DNA of 64,000 nucleotides from Sphingobacterium multivorum (GCF_039511225.1 NZ_CP154261.1:434001-498000); one strand, 5' to 3'; numbered from the stretch's first letter, positions 25,762 through 35,097 are shown. A program made the numbers and translations. The notes: generated by a model from the sequence alone, not told the origin.

Positions 25762-26391
25762 GTGAATTTGAAAATTACATTAAAAGATATTGGTAGGAGG
25801 TATAACAATGAATGGATTTTTAGGCATATAAACTATACCTTCGAGTCCGGCAAGAGTTATGCCATCCTTGGCCATAATGGTTCAGGGAAGTCCACTTTCC
25901 TAAAAGTGCTTTCAAGTAGTTTGACACCCTCAGCGGGTGAATTGATCTACACAGATGGAGACCAAGCCCTAAGTGTGGACACGATATATCAGCAGCTGTC
26001 TCTGTCGGCTCCTTATGTCGAACTGATCGAGGAATTTACTTTAAATGAGCTGATTGATTTTCATTTTAAATTTAAAAATTATCTTCCTTCTTTTGATAAA
26101 GCAACTGTTATCAGCCTATTGGGATTGGAACATGCGCTTGACAGAGAGATCCGTTTTTTTTCATCAGGTATGCGTCAACGTGTCAAGCTAGCGCTAGCTT
26201 GTTGTTCTGCATCTGCCTTGGTTTTGTTGGATGAACCTACGAGTAATTTGGATAGTGAAGGTGAAGAATGGTATCTTCGTTTAATTGAGCGTACAAAATT
26301 GGAATCTAGATTGTTTATCGTCTGTTCGAACCAAAAGAAGGAGTATGAATTCTGCGATGAAAGTATTTCTATAGTTGATTTTAAGTCTTAA
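25762..26391 (+). CDS. ABC transporter ATPase subunit
   Basis: The start is uncertain between TTG 25750, GTG 25762 and TTG 25768, all close to the lpxA stop; GTG 25762 is taken because the conserved part begins VNLKITLKDIGRRYN. The protein (about 209 residues) has Walker A GHNGSGKST, a signature FFSSGMRQRVKLALA and Walker B VLLDEPTSNLD. It is short, with no permease beside it, and is probably the ATPase of an unlinked exporter. Its location in the lpx operon may reflect co-regulation with envelope synthesis, which is only inferred. Confidence 0.82.
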   Translation: MNLKITLKDIGRRYNNEWIFRHINYTFESGKSYAILGHNGSGKSTFLKVLSSSLTPSAGELIYTDGDQALSVDTIYQQLSLSAPYVELIEEFTLNELIDFHFKFKNYLPSFDKATVISLLGLEHALDREIRFFSSGMRQRVKLALACCSASALVLLDEPTSNLDSEGEEWYLRLIERTKLESRLFIVCSNQKKEYEFCDESISIVDFKS

Positions 26392-26426
26392 GGGGACAAC
26401 AATTTGTTGCTATCACATCGAAAATA

Positions 26427-26528
26427 GGAGAAAAGTTCTTGCCTTGTGTTAGAACTGCTTATTTTCAGTAGAACCGCCAAGATGGCATAACCATTAGCAG
26501 CTACGAAAGTGAGCTGAAGGTTCCCTCC
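26427..26528 (+). ncRNA. Candidate structured RNA upstream of efp
   Basis: Several stems nest without conflict: a closing GGAG (26427-26430) with CTCC (26525-26528); AGTTCT (26434-26439) with AGAACT (26451-26456); GAACC (26471-26475) with GGTTC (26519-26523), enclosing GCCA-AGA-TGGC (26476-26486) and CAGCTAC-GAAA-GTgAGCTG (26498-26516). The last hairpin has a GAAA tetraloop on the plus strand, a common RNA signature. I do not recognise the family. A minus-strand frame of about 48 codons crosses the same bases and is an alternative reading. Confidence 0.35.
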
Positions 26529-26597
26529 GGCCATAAAAAACAAACACGTTCAGAAAAAAAGTAGCGAATGAAATTTTAATAACACAATTAGTTTTTG

Positions 26598-26605
26598 TAC
26601 TTTTG
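26598..26605 (+). promoter_or_regulatory. Candidate -7 box of the efp promoter
   Basis: TACTTTTG matches TAnnTTTG, 43 bases before the efp ATG. No TTG is present at the normal -33 distance, so the box may be assisted by something else or be weak. Confidence 0.4.
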
Positions 26606-26648
26606 ACGACTCAATAATGAGATAACCGTTTAAAGTTCAATTCAAAGA

Positions 26649-27209
26649 ATGGCTAAGGCATCAGAGGTAAAATCAGGAAATATCTTAAGATTTAACGGAG
26701 AATTAGTATCCGTAGAAGAATATATACACCGTACACCAGGCAATTTACGTGCTTTTTATCAAGCGAGAATGCGTAATGTTAAAACTGGTAAGTTAGTTGA
26801 ATACCGTTTTAGAGTTGACGAATCTGTAGAGATTGCACGTGTAGAAACAAGCGATTATCAGTATTTGTATGAGGATGGAGATTTCTTCGTGGTAATGGAC
26901 AACAATACATACGAGCAATTCAATATTCCTAAATTTTTGTTCGGTGATTCAGCTCGTTTCTTGAAAGAGGGAATGACTGTAATTATTGCTTTTGAAAGTG
27001 ATGAGCCTATCATGGCAGAAGCTCCAAAAAGCGTTGAATTGGAAATTACATATACTGAACCGGCTGTAAAAGGAGATACTTCTACAAATGCATTGAAAAA
27101 AGCAACTGTAGAGACTGGTGTTGAAATTATGGTGCCGTTGTTCATCAATCAAGGTGAGAAAGTAAGAGTTGATACGCAAACAGGTAATTATATCGAACGC
27201 GTAAAATAA
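26649..27209 (+). CDS. efp: Translation elongation factor P
   Basis: EF-P relieves ribosome stalling at proline stretches. The 186 residues have domain I (AKASEVKSGNILRFNGELVSVEEYIHRTPGNLRAFYQARMRN) with the tip loop at residues 28-36, then the two OB-like domains with the terminal QTGNYIERVK. At the position where E. coli has the modified Lys34 and other bacteria have Arg, this protein has Asn32 (PGN). EpmA/EarP-type modification is therefore not expected here. Confidence 0.96.
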   Translation: MAKASEVKSGNILRFNGELVSVEEYIHRTPGNLRAFYQARMRNVKTGKLVEYRFRVDESVEIARVETSDYQYLYEDGDFFVVMDNNTYEQFNIPKFLFGDSARFLKEGMTVIIAFESDEPIMAEAPKSVELEITYTEPAVKGDTSTNALKKATVETGVEIMVPLFINQGEKVRVDTQTGNYIERVK

Positions 27210-27239
27210 TACAAAGATTTTAGGTTTAGGTTGATTATT

Positions 27240-27278
27240 CGGTCTTGTTAGCGCTCGCTACAAGGCCGTTTTTTTTTA
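27240..27278 (+). terminator. Rho-independent terminator of efp
   Basis: CGGTCTTGTTAGCG pairs with CGCTACAAGGCCG (one G-T pair) around a short loop, followed by eight or nine T bases; it lies 30 bases after the stop. Confidence 0.9.
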
Positions 27279-27466
27279 CAAAAGTTTCAACTGAGTTGAG
27301 CATATGGTTTTCGATTCTGAATAAGAATTTTTAATAGCTTTTGAAGCTTAAATAAAAATTGAATTGGGAGGAATGCTATTTTTGATTAATCGTAGCATAA
27401 GTGGTAGACTTAAATGAGGATTTTGGTGAAGAAGGGAAATAAAATTTAGGAATAACTATTTTACAA

Positions 27467-28048
27467 ATGAAATCAAAACAAGAATTACGACTTGAGTATA
27501 AAACTAAGCGTTGTCAATTGTCTGTAGAGACAGAAACCACGTTCAATGAACGACTACTTTCGCAGTTTACAAAGCTTGATCTGTCGGAGGTCGAATTTTT
27601 GCATATTTTCATTCCCATAGGGAAATATCACGAACCCAATACATATTTAATAATCAACTATATTCAAGAATCTTTTCCACAGATAAAGATCGTCGTTTCA
27701 CGATCTAATTTTGAGGACTATTCGATGCAACATTTCATATTGGATGAGCATACCCTATTTGAGACGAACAACTGGGGTATTCCGGAGCCTGTATCCGGCA
27801 TTAAGGTGGATTCATCGCTTATTGATATGATTATAGTTCCTTTGTTAATTTTTGATCTTTTGGGCTACAGGGTAGGTTACGGAAAGGGGTTTTATGACCG
27901 TTTTTTCGCGTCCTGCAAAGTTGATGTACAGCGTGTTGGACTATCTTTTTTTGATCCAATTGATGTAATTTTGGATAAAAATGAATACGATGTCCAATTA
28001 ACGCAGGTCATTACGCCAGATCATATTTATCGTTTTTTTGATAAGTAG
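27467..28048 (+). CDS. 5-formyltetrahydrofolate cyclo-ligase
   Basis: This enzyme converts 5-formyl-THF to 5,10-methenyl-THF using ATP. The 193 residues show LRLEYKTKRCQLS at the start, FIPIGKYHEPNTYLI for the substrate pocket, and the C-terminal block IIVPLLIFDLLGYRVGYGKGFYDRF, which is diagnostic of MTHFS. Length is normal for the bacterial family. It is an isolated gene between efp and a TPR regulator; the folate link with folP at 6336 is by pathway, not by location. Confidence 0.93.
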   Translation: MKSKQELRLEYKTKRCQLSVETETTFNERLLSQFTKLDLSEVEFLHIFIPIGKYHEPNTYLIINYIQESFPQIKIVVSRSNFEDYSMQHFILDEHTLFETNNWGIPEPVSGIKVDSSLIDMIIVPLLIFDLLGYRVGYGKGFYDRFFASCKVDVQRVGLSFFDPIDVILDKNEYDVQLTQVITPDHIYRFFDK

Positions 28049-28125
28049 TGGGCTGATTTTGCCGCATGCTGATTTAATTAAAATTATTTTTTATTTTTAT
28101 TGCGAAATTCAATGCCTGTGCCAAT

Positions 28126-29868
28126 ATGCTTCGATGTCTTCTATTTTTTCTTTTCCTAACAATCATACCTTGTCATGTGGTCTATGGGATGGATTTAATG
28201 GATTCCAATTCCTCGATCGAAGAGAAGACCTTTTACGAGACAATTATAAAAGAATCAGCGCAGTATCAATCCTCTAGTCTGTCGTTGAGCAAGTATCTTG
28301 CACCCTATTTTAGTCAAGCGGTACGAAAAAATGATAAAGCACTTTTGGCAATCTATTATTGTTTACTGGCGGATCAGTCGTTTAACGATGAAGGTACAAG
28401 AAACAACTTTAGTGATAAATACTATTTGAAAGCGCTGGACCTTGAAGAAGGCTATAGCTACCAAAATGTACGGGTTTGGGTGAAAGTAATGTATGGCTTT
28501 TATCTGTATCGATGCCTGAAAGCCTCTGAGGCATTACCTTTTATTTTGGAAGGGGAGAAAGGGCTAGAAGATATACCTAAAGAACTTGTTTTAGACCTAA
28601 CACAGACTTACAAGAAGCTTGGCTATTTTTTTGGAACTTTAGGTGATTATACTTCTGGAATTAAATATCTGGATTTAGGGCAACGACAAGAGCAAATTTC
28701 ACCAAGACTGAAAGCTGAAATCTTAGACAATTTAGGTGTACTGACACTGAAAAGTGGCGGTGATACGTTGCAAGCGATGAAAATTTTTGAGTTAGCACAA
28801 ACGTTGGCACTTTCAGAAAATGACTCATTACGCTACGCGAAGATTTTAGGCAATCAGGCTGCTGTGTTCGAAGGGATGAAGGATTACCATAAGGCTTTAT
28901 TGCTCCTGGATAAGGATCTTGAGATTTCAAGATCTCTTGGAAATGATCGAAATACAATTTTTGCCTTAATGATGCGAATTCGATTGAATATAGCGAATAA
29001 GGAAACAAAGGATGTTCGTTCTATGATTGCGGAAGCTGAATCCCTTTTGTTGGGCTCGGATGATAAGAAGACAATACTTGAACTGGAAATTCATAAGCTG
29101 AATTTGGCGATGCAAAGCAATGATATCGGTCGTGAGCTGAATGCACGAAGAAGGATAGAACGTCTCCAAGACTCACTCCGCTTTTTAGACGGCGATCCAG
29201 TATTGTCGCAATTGAAGTTTATGGCCGACAAGCAAAAGTATGCCGATAAGTTGTCCTTGGCACAAGCTGTTATTAAGAAAAAGCAGGCGGAAAGACGATT
29301 ATGGCTAATCGTAAGTTTATTGGTATTGGTGTTATTCTTTTTTGTTTATAATACTGTTCGATATCGAGCGAGAAAAAGGATCCGTGACTATGAATATCAG
29401 CTTCTTAATCTAAAGTATACAAAAGCGGAATTGGACAGGGAACTGGTAAGTTCTAAAAGCCAAGTGGAAGAGTACGTCGCTTACCTTAAGCGGAATAATG
29501 AACAGATCAATGTGCTCTCTGCGATGCTTGAGGAAAAAGGTAATGTTGTTGAAAAGGATCGTGAGGAACTAAAAATATTGTTGCAGTCACATCTCATTAC
29601 CGAAGAGAAATGGCAGGAATTTAAATTATTGATTGTAAAAGAATTTCCCAATTTACTGCAGGATATACAATCCAGATTCCGCGACATAACGGAATCCAAT
29701 TTGAGGGTAATTGTGCTGATGAAATTAGGGCTAAATAATAAGGAAGTAGCCAATGTATTGGGGGTTACTCCAGACGCCATAAAAAAATCTATGCAGCGCT
29801 TGAAAAAGAAGCTTGGAGATCAAGCCGGGGTGCTTATGGACTATATTTCCGACAAGGAGTTTGTTTAA
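28126..29868 (+). CDS. Membrane TPR protein with C-terminal HTH (LuxR-like) domain
   Basis: This 580-residue protein has a signal/anchor segment (about 1-20), a long helical TPR-like region (about 40-370; phrases such as LGYFFGTLGDYTSGIKYLDLGQR and ALLLLDKDLEISRSLGN), a transmembrane helix (about 388-410, RRLWLIVSLLVLVLFFFVYNTV), a coiled coil (about 420-490) and a C-terminal HTH (IVLMKLGLNNKEVANVLGVTPDAIKKSMQRLKKKLG). This layout is common in Bacteroidota regulators that sense the envelope with TPRs and bind DNA from the membrane. The target is unknown and no obvious target gene is adjacent. Confidence 0.85.
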   Translation: MLRCLLFFLFLTIIPCHVVYGMDLMDSNSSIEEKTFYETIIKESAQYQSSSLSLSKYLAPYFSQAVRKNDKALLAIYYCLLADQSFNDEGTRNNFSDKYYLKALDLEEGYSYQNVRVWVKVMYGFYLYRCLKASEALPFILEGEKGLEDIPKELVLDLTQTYKKLGYFFGTLGDYTSGIKYLDLGQRQEQISPRLKAEILDNLGVLTLKSGGDTLQAMKIFELAQTLALSENDSLRYAKILGNQAAVFEGMKDYHKALLLLDKDLEISRSLGNDRNTIFALMMRIRLNIANKETKDVRSMIAEAESLLLGSDDKKTILELEIHKLNLAMQSNDIGRELNARRRIERLQDSLRFLDGDPVLSQLKFMADKQKYADKLSLAQAVIKKKQAERRLWLIVSLLVLVLFFFVYNTVRYRARKRIRDYEYQLLNLKYTKAELDRELVSSKSQVEEYVAYLKRNNEQINVLSAMLEEKGNVVEKDREELKILLQSHLITEEKWQEFKLLIVKEFPNLLQDIQSRFRDITESNLRVIVLMKLGLNNKEVANVLGVTPDAIKKSMQRLKKKLGDQAGVLMDYISDKEFV

Positions 29869-30026
29869 TGTAGATCATCGGTTGGCAGAGGGGGCTTTTT
29901 GGAGGCTAAGTTAAGATGGTATAGTGGCCGGCTTCGACCTGTATGCAAGGTGAAAGCACAGTAAGGGCGCAGTTCGATGGGAATCATTCGAAAGAAAAGA
30001 TGTCTAAGGATTCATGCTGCAAAAAA

Positions 30027-30059
30027 TATGACCGTCTCAGTTTTTTTAAGACGGTCATA
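30027..30059 (-). terminator. Terminator of galE
   Basis: TATGACCGTCT (30027-30037) pairs with AGACGGTCATA (30049-30059). Read on the minus strand it is followed by a run of six T bases, and it lies 50 bases after the galE stop. The rest of gap 29869-30109 shows no gene, only a short imperfect hairpin (TTCGATG-GGAAT-CATTCGAA). Confidence 0.8.
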
Positions 30060-30109
30060 TAAAATTAAGCTAAATATAATGCTTTGTTGTGCGTATAATA
30101 GACAACTGT

Positions 30110-31141
30110 TTAATCCAATGGATTTTCCTTTAGATTTTTTTCCCATGCCCAGGCAGAAGCCATCATTTCATCAATACCAAGTGCTGCTTTCCAATGCAGC
30201 TGATTGGCTGATTTAGTAACGTCGCCATAAACCTTGATAATATCTCCGTCACGACGTGGACCAAATTCGTAATTCAGTTTTTGTCCAGAAGCTTTCTCAA
30301 AAGCTTTGATCGCTTCAAGGACAGAATACCCGTTTCCTGTTCCAACATTAAAGACATCGTATTTTCCGTTCGGGTTGCCTTGTTCCAATAACCTGATTGC
30401 TGCAACGTGAGCTTTTGCTAAATCAACAACATGGATGTAGTCGCGGATACAAGATCCATCTGGAGTGTCGTAATCAGAGCCAAACACCGTTAATTTTTCT
30501 CTTTTTCCAATGGCCGTTTGTGTGATAAATGGAAGCAGATTCTGAGGAACACCGTTTGGTAATTCACCGATCAATGCCGACTCATGAGCACCTACTGGGT
30601 TGAAATAACGGAGTGCAATAATATTGTAGTTGTCATATGCCGCGGCAGTCTCCTGTAGAATTTCTTCAGCAATTTGTTTTGTGTTTCCATAAGGAGAGGT
30701 TGCCTTCTTCACGGGAGCACTTTCGTCGACAGGTAAATAGTCTGGCTCACCATATACGGTACAGCTTGAAGAAAAGACAAAATTAATCGGCTTATTTTGA
30801 TATGCTTCTAATAAGTTGATTAACGAGAAAAAATTGTTGTGGTAATATTTTAATGGCTTCTGTACAGATTCACCTACCGCTTTAGAGGCCGCAAAATGGA
30901 TAATGCCCGAGATATCGGTATTGTTTTTTACAAATTCATTCACGCGGTCTGTGTCGCACAGGTCAAACTGGTGAAATTCAGGTCTAACGCCGATGATCTT
31001 CTCAACCTGATCCAAAATTTTGATGTTTGAATTGGATAGATCATCCACGATGACAGGTACATATCCTGCTTGATGTAGTTCGACCACTGTGTGCGAACCG
31101 ATATAACCTGTTCCTCCTGTGACTAGTATTTTTTTGTTCAT
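30110..31141 (-). CDS. galE: UDP-glucose 4-epimerase
   Basis: GalE interconverts UDP-glucose and UDP-galactose. The 343 residues have the Rossmann start KKILVTGGTGYIGSHTVVELH, FSSSCTVYGEP with a Ser residue, and SPYGNTKQIAEEIL with the catalytic Tyr and Lys of YxxxK. Length matches. Its ATG overlaps the stop of the neighbouring decarboxylase-like gene by one base (TAATG), so the two are translationally coupled. Both make UDP-sugars for envelope polysaccharides. Confidence 0.95.
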   Translation of the reverse strand: MNKKILVTGGTGYIGSHTVVELHQAGYVPVIVDDLSNSNIKILDQVEKIIGVRPEFHQFDLCDTDRVNEFVKNNTDISGIIHFAASKAVGESVQKPLKYYHNNFFSLINLLEAYQNKPINFVFSSSCTVYGEPDYLPVDESAPVKKATSPYGNTKQIAEEILQETAAAYDNYNIIALRYFNPVGAHESALIGELPNGVPQNLLPFITQTAIGKREKLTVFGSDYDTPDGSCIRDYIHVVDLAKAHVAAIRLLEQGNPNGKYDVFNVGTGNGYSVLEAIKAFEKASGQKLNYEFGPRRDGDIIKVYGDVTKSANQLHWKAALGIDEMMASAWAWEKNLKENPLD

Positions 31142-32133
31142 TATTGTTGATTATAGTAAGTAAAGTCTTTATGTGATAAGGTATCCAAAGGGATCTTTTT
31201 GTAAAATGCTATGGTTTTTTTCAATCCTGTTTTTCGGTCTATTTGAGGTTCCCAGGCTAATTTAGATTTCGCCAGGCCAATATCCGGTTTCCGTTGTTTT
31301 GGATCATCAACCGGCAATGGTTCGTAGACGATTTTACTCGAGCTGTCTGTCAATTCAACAATTTCATGGGCCAATTGCAGTAGGCTGATTTCGTCTGGAT
31401 TACCAATATTTATAGGTGTTGCACAAGTTGAATGCAACAAGCGAAAAATGCCTTCGATCTGATCGTCAATATAACAGAATGATCGTGTTTGCGAACCATC
31501 CCCAAAAATCGTAATGTCTTCCCCCCGAATCGCCTGTGCGATAAAGGTAGGAATAGCTCGGCCGTCATTGAGGCGCATTCTAGAACCAAAGGTGTTAAAT
31601 ATCCTGACAATACGGGTATCTAGACCATGTGCATTATGATAGGCCATTGTTATTGCCTCCTGGAAACGCTTCGCTTCATCGTATACACCGCGGGGTCCCA
31701 CGGGATTCACGTTGCCCCAGTAGTCCTCGGATTGTGGCGAAACAAGTGGATCGCCATAAACCTCAGAGGTGGAGGCGACTAATATGCGTGCTTGTTTGGC
31801 GCGTGCAAGGCCCAAGAGATTATGTGTTCCCAAAGATCCGACTTTCAATGTTTGTATCGGAATTTTAAGATAATCAACGGGACTGGCTGGCGAAGCGAAA
31901 TGCAGGATATAATCCAAGTGTCCGGGAACGTGGACAAATTTCGAGACATCGTGATGATAGAAGTCGAAATTTTCCAACTTAAATAGATGTGCTATATTCT
32001 GTAGATCTCCGGTAATCAGGTTGTCCATTCCAATGACATCGTAATCTTCCGCAATAAAGCGATCGCAAAGGTGAGAACCGAGGAAGCCAGCTGCTCCTGT
32101 TATCAAAATCCGTTTGCGATGTTTATTTTCCAC
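31141..32133 (-). CDS. UDP-glucuronate decarboxylase-like NAD-dependent SDR
   Basis: The 330 residues have [30 protein letters not shown] (NAD site), [11 protein letters not shown], and [12 protein letters not shown] with the Tyr and Lys of the active site, plus [22 protein letters not shown]. These features fit UXS/ArnA-type SDR enzymes that make UDP-xylose from UDP-glucuronate. No UDP-glucose dehydrogenase is visible here. It shares an operon with galE and is divergent from waaA. It could instead act as another 4,6-dehydratase or epimerase; the UXS-like blocks make that less likely. Confidence 0.85.
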   Translation of the reverse strand: MENKHRKRILITGAAGFLGSHLCDRFIAEDYDVIGMDNLITGDLQNIAHLFKLENFDFYHHDVSKFVHVPGHLDYILHFASPASPVDYLKIPIQTLKVGSLGTHNLLGLARAKQARILVASTSEVYGDPLVSPQSEDYWGNVNPVGPRGVYDEAKRFQEAITMAYHNAHGLDTRIVRIFNTFGSRMRLNDGRAIPTFIAQAIRGEDITIFGDGSQTRSFCYIDDQIEGIFRLLHSTCATPINIGNPDEISLLQLAHEIVELTDSSSKIVYEPLPVDDPKQRKPDIGLAKSKLAWEPQIDRKTGLKKTIAFYKKIPLDTLSHKDFTYYNQQ

Positions 32134-32164
32134 TCAATGGTTCCGTTTAATGAAATGGGTTTAA

Positions 32165-32172
32165 TATCTTTG
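32165..32172 (+). promoter_or_regulatory. Candidate -7 box of the waaA promoter
   Basis: TATCTTTG matches TAnnTTTG, about 27 bases before the waaA ATG. The -33 region is weak. Confidence 0.4.
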
Positions 32173-32198
32173 ACTAAGATAAACATTATTTTAAAAAC

Positions 32199-33443
32199 AT
32201 GCGTTTGCTTTATTCAATTGGAATCTTTCTTTATGGACTCTTACTGCGTATTTTGGCTCCTTTTCATGCCAAAGCCAAGCTTATGGTAGAGGGGCGAAAA
32301 GACTGGTATTCGAGGATGAAACAAACGGTTGATTCTTCCCAAAAACATATTTGGTTTCACTTTGCATCATTGGGTGAATTTGAGCAAGGAAGACCTGTCC
32401 TGGAAGCGGTGAAAAATAATTATTTGGATCACAAAATAATTGTAACATTTTACTCCCCCTCGGGCTACGAGATCAGAAAAAACACCGCTTTGGCCGATTA
32501 TGTTTTTTATCTCCCCTATGATACTGCTCAGCATGCACGGCTTTTTCTCGACCTGATCAATCCAAGTTTTGCGGTGTTCACGAAATATGAATATTGGTAT
32601 TATTTTTTTGAAGCCCTGTATAAACGGGGTATTCCCTTGTTTTTGATCTCAGCAATATTTAGACCCGATCAGATCTTTTTTCAGGCTTATGGAACGTTTT
32701 TTCTGAAAATATTAAGTTATGTGACTTACTTCTTTGTGCAAAATGAAGAAAGTGTACGTCTTTTGAAAGAATTTGGCATACGGAATGCTGGCTTAGCCGG
32801 AGATACACGTTTTGATCGCGTGGTAGATATTCCTAAAAACAGGAAAATGATTTCCGAGATCAGCCAATTTGTTGGTGAGAATCCGACGCTTGTCGCGGGA
32901 AGTACCTGGCCAGAAGATGAACAGGCTCTACAGGAATTGCTTCAGGGTTATTCAGACTATAAGCTGATCTTGGCGCCACATGAAATCAATGAATCACATT
33001 TGGCGAGCATTTTTAACCTTTGGCCGAAGGCGCTCCGTTTTTCGGAGATGGCTACCTACGATGCCGCATTAGTTGCCGATTCAAAGGTGCTGGTTATCGA
33101 TAATATTGGTATGCTTTCGTCTTTGTATGGCTATGGTCAATTGGCCTATATTGGTGGTGGTTTTGGCGTCGGGATACATAACACACTCGAGGCTGCAACG
33201 TATGGCATACCGGTGCTATTTGGTCCAAATTTCAAGAAGTTTCAGGAGGCGAAAGATCTGGTGCAAAATGGATCCGGTTTCGCCATTGGTAGTGCTAAAG
33301 AACTAAAGAAAATCTTTGCTGTTCTACAAGATCAGGCTGTCCGTCAAGAAGCGGGAAAACTGGCCCGTGCGTATGTGCTGCAGAAGGCCGGAGCAACAGC
33401 AATTATAATGAAATACCTCAAAAGCAATTCCGTGAAAATATAA
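32199..33443 (+). CDS. waaA: 3-deoxy-D-manno-octulosonic acid transferase
   Basis: WaaA (KdtA) transfers Kdo to lipid IVA in LPS core synthesis at the inner membrane. The 414 residues start with a membrane-anchor helix (LLYSIGIFLYGLLLRILAPF) and the GT-B fold, with IWFHFASLGEFEQGRPVL (acceptor site), LAGDTRFDRVV and PEDEQALQELL, and GIHNTLEAATYGIPVLFGPNFKKFQEA (donor site). A Kdo transferase alongside lpx genes fits a complete lipid A pathway in this organism. A short hairpin without a T-run follows the stop. Confidence 0.95.
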   Translation: MRLLYSIGIFLYGLLLRILAPFHAKAKLMVEGRKDWYSRMKQTVDSSQKHIWFHFASLGEFEQGRPVLEAVKNNYLDHKIIVTFYSPSGYEIRKNTALADYVFYLPYDTAQHARLFLDLINPSFAVFTKYEYWYYFFEALYKRGIPLFLISAIFRPDQIFFQAYGTFFLKILSYVTYFFVQNEESVRLLKEFGIRNAGLAGDTRFDRVVDIPKNRKMISEISQFVGENPTLVAGSTWPEDEQALQELLQGYSDYKLILAPHEINESHLASIFNLWPKALRFSEMATYDAALVADSKVLVIDNIGMLSSLYGYGQLAYIGGGFGVGIHNTLEAATYGIPVLFGPNFKKFQEAKDLVQNGSGFAIGSAKELKKIFAVLQDQAVRQEAGKLARAYVLQKAGATAIIMKYLKSNSVKI

Positions 33444-33511
33444 GCGGTAGCTGTACTGCCGCCGCCTATATTCTGCAGGTTACGCGTGGTTTCTTATTCT
33501 TGGACTGGCTC

Positions 33512-34960
33512 CTAATAATAGGTATATCTTCTTACGCCAGTAATGTGACGCGATAAGCGCATCACCTGATGGGAATATCCGTATTCATTGTCGTACCAGA
33601 CATATAAAATAACATTCCTGCCATCTCCCGAAACGATCGTCGCTGGAGCATCCACGATTGCGGCGGCAGTGGAGCCGATGATATCCGAAGAAACGAGTTC
33701 ATGATCCTTAGAAAATTTAATCTGTTCGACAAGGTTACCCTCTAGTGATGCTTCTTTTAAAAGTGCATTGATTTCGTTGACAGTAGTTTTGGCTTTAATT
33801 TCGAGATTTAAAATCGCCAATGAGCCATTTGGCACAGGAACGCGAATGGCATTGGAGGTCAGTTTACCCTTCAGTGAAGGCAATACTTTTGAAACAGCAG
33901 CGCCCGCTCCAGTTTCTGTGATCACCATATTGAGCGCCGCAGCACGACCCCGTCTGGACTTTTTGTGCATATTGTCGACAAGATTCTGGTCGTTGGTATA
34001 GGAATGTATGGTTTCGATATGCCCTTTTTCAATGCCTATTTTATTTTCAAGCACCGCCAAAATAGGGGATATTGCATTCGTCGTACAGGAAGCAGCGGAA
34101 AAGATCGCATGCTTTTGCACGTCAATATTATTTTCATTGACTGCATATACGATATTTGGAACACCTTTCCCCGGTGCTGTTAATAAAACTTGGGCGACAC
34201 CTTTGGATTGCAGGTGACGACTCAGTTCTTGCTCATCTCGAAAAGCACCCGTATTGTCGACGACCAAAGCATGCTGTATTCCATACTCGGTATAATCGAT
34301 ATCCTCTGGCTGTTTGGCAGTGATCAGATGGACAGTGATGCCGTTGATAATAAGTGCCTGATTTGGGATGTCGGCTTGTACGTCGCCTTCGAACGCACCG
34401 TGTATGGAATCTGTTTTTAATAGTGTCGCTCTTTTCAATATGGACTTGCTGTCATTGGCGTCCCGTGTTACAATGGCCCTAAGGCGAAGCTGCTGTCCGG
34501 CACCGGCTTTATGCATGAGCTCTCGGGCGAGTAAACGACCGATACGGCCAAATCCGTAAAGCACGACATCGCGTGGTTTTAATTCCGATTGTTGATTGAT
34601 ATCCTTTAATTCATTTTCAATAAAACTAGGCAGATCGTTGTTGTCAATTGCCTGTTTCTTGACCTGTAAGGTAAGTTTTCCGATATCGATACGTGCAGGA
34701 GATAGGGGGAGATTCTCCAAGACCCCTGCCACCTGAAGAATATCAAAAATATGGAGGGGCTCATCGGTAAGGAGAACACTTTCCTTAACCAGATGGAGAA
34801 TTGAACTCGATTTTACATCAATGAGTTGATTCCGAAAAAAGACCAGTTCAATGGCCTGGTTATACCATAGATTGCTAACAATTTGAATTAAGCTTACGGC
34901 TGCATTTTGTTGCTCTTTGTAACTTTTGATCTCTAAGTCAAAAGATGGCTTGTGTGACAT
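33512..34960 (-). CDS. Glyceraldehyde-3-phosphate dehydrogenase, long form
   Basis: ATG 34960 is taken because the upstream 13 residues (Cys/Tyr/Ile-rich) are unlikely coding. The 482-residue protein has an N-terminal region of about 130 residues with no counterpart in classical GAPDH, then a NAD Rossmann domain (VVLYGFGRIGRLLAREL) and the catalytic SAASCTTNAISP, with the Cys nucleophile, and later WYDNEYGYSHQVMRL. The extra N-part (IGKLTLQVKKQA and preceding helices) looks helical. Long GAPDH forms occur in some bacteria next to a classical one. It probably catalyses glyceraldehyde-3-phosphate oxidation, perhaps in another direction or with other cofactor use, which is unproven. Confidence 0.85.
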   Translation of the reverse strand: MSHKPSFDLEIKSYKEQQNAAVSLIQIVSNLWYNQAIELVFFRNQLIDVKSSSILHLVKESVLLTDEPLHIFDILQVAGVLENLPLSPARIDIGKLTLQVKKQAIDNNDLPSFIENELKDINQQSELKPRDVVLYGFGRIGRLLARELMHKAGAGQQLRLRAIVTRDANDSKSILKRATLLKTDSIHGAFEGDVQADIPNQALIINGITVHLITAKQPEDIDYTEYGIQHALVVDNTGAFRDEQELSRHLQSKGVAQVLLTAPGKGVPNIVYAVNENNIDVQKHAIFSAASCTTNAISPILAVLENKIGIEKGHIETIHSYTNDQNLVDNMHKKSRRGRAAALNMVITETGAGAAVSKVLPSLKGKLTSNAIRVPVPNGSLAILNLEIKAKTTVNEINALLKEASLEGNLVEQIKFSKDHELVSSDIIGSTAAAIVDAPATIVSGDGRNVILYVWYDNEYGYSHQVMRLSRHITGVRRYTYY

Positions 34961-35097
34961 AATAATGTTATAATAGATTATGTTGCAAACATAGCACAAA
35001 CAGCTCGAATAATAGGCTTATATTTTTATTTTCATAATTTTTAAACCTTATGTCGTATTAATATTAATAATTTAACAATATTTAGCTATTTAAATTG

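Noticed and set aside
26388..26534. Minus-strand frame of about 48 codons (MAGGNLQLTF...)
   Set aside because: Protein-like but short, with no recognisable motif; it crosses the RNA-like structure. Not listed as a gene; kept as an alternative.
29869..30020. Possible structured RNA in the gap before galE terminator
   Set aside because: Only one imperfect hairpin (TTCGATG-GGAAT-CATTCGAA); no tmRNA, RNase P or riboswitch pattern.
33444..33462. GCGGTAG-CTGTA-CTGCCGC hairpin after waaA
   Set aside because: Good stem with one G-T pair but no T-run; not called a terminator.
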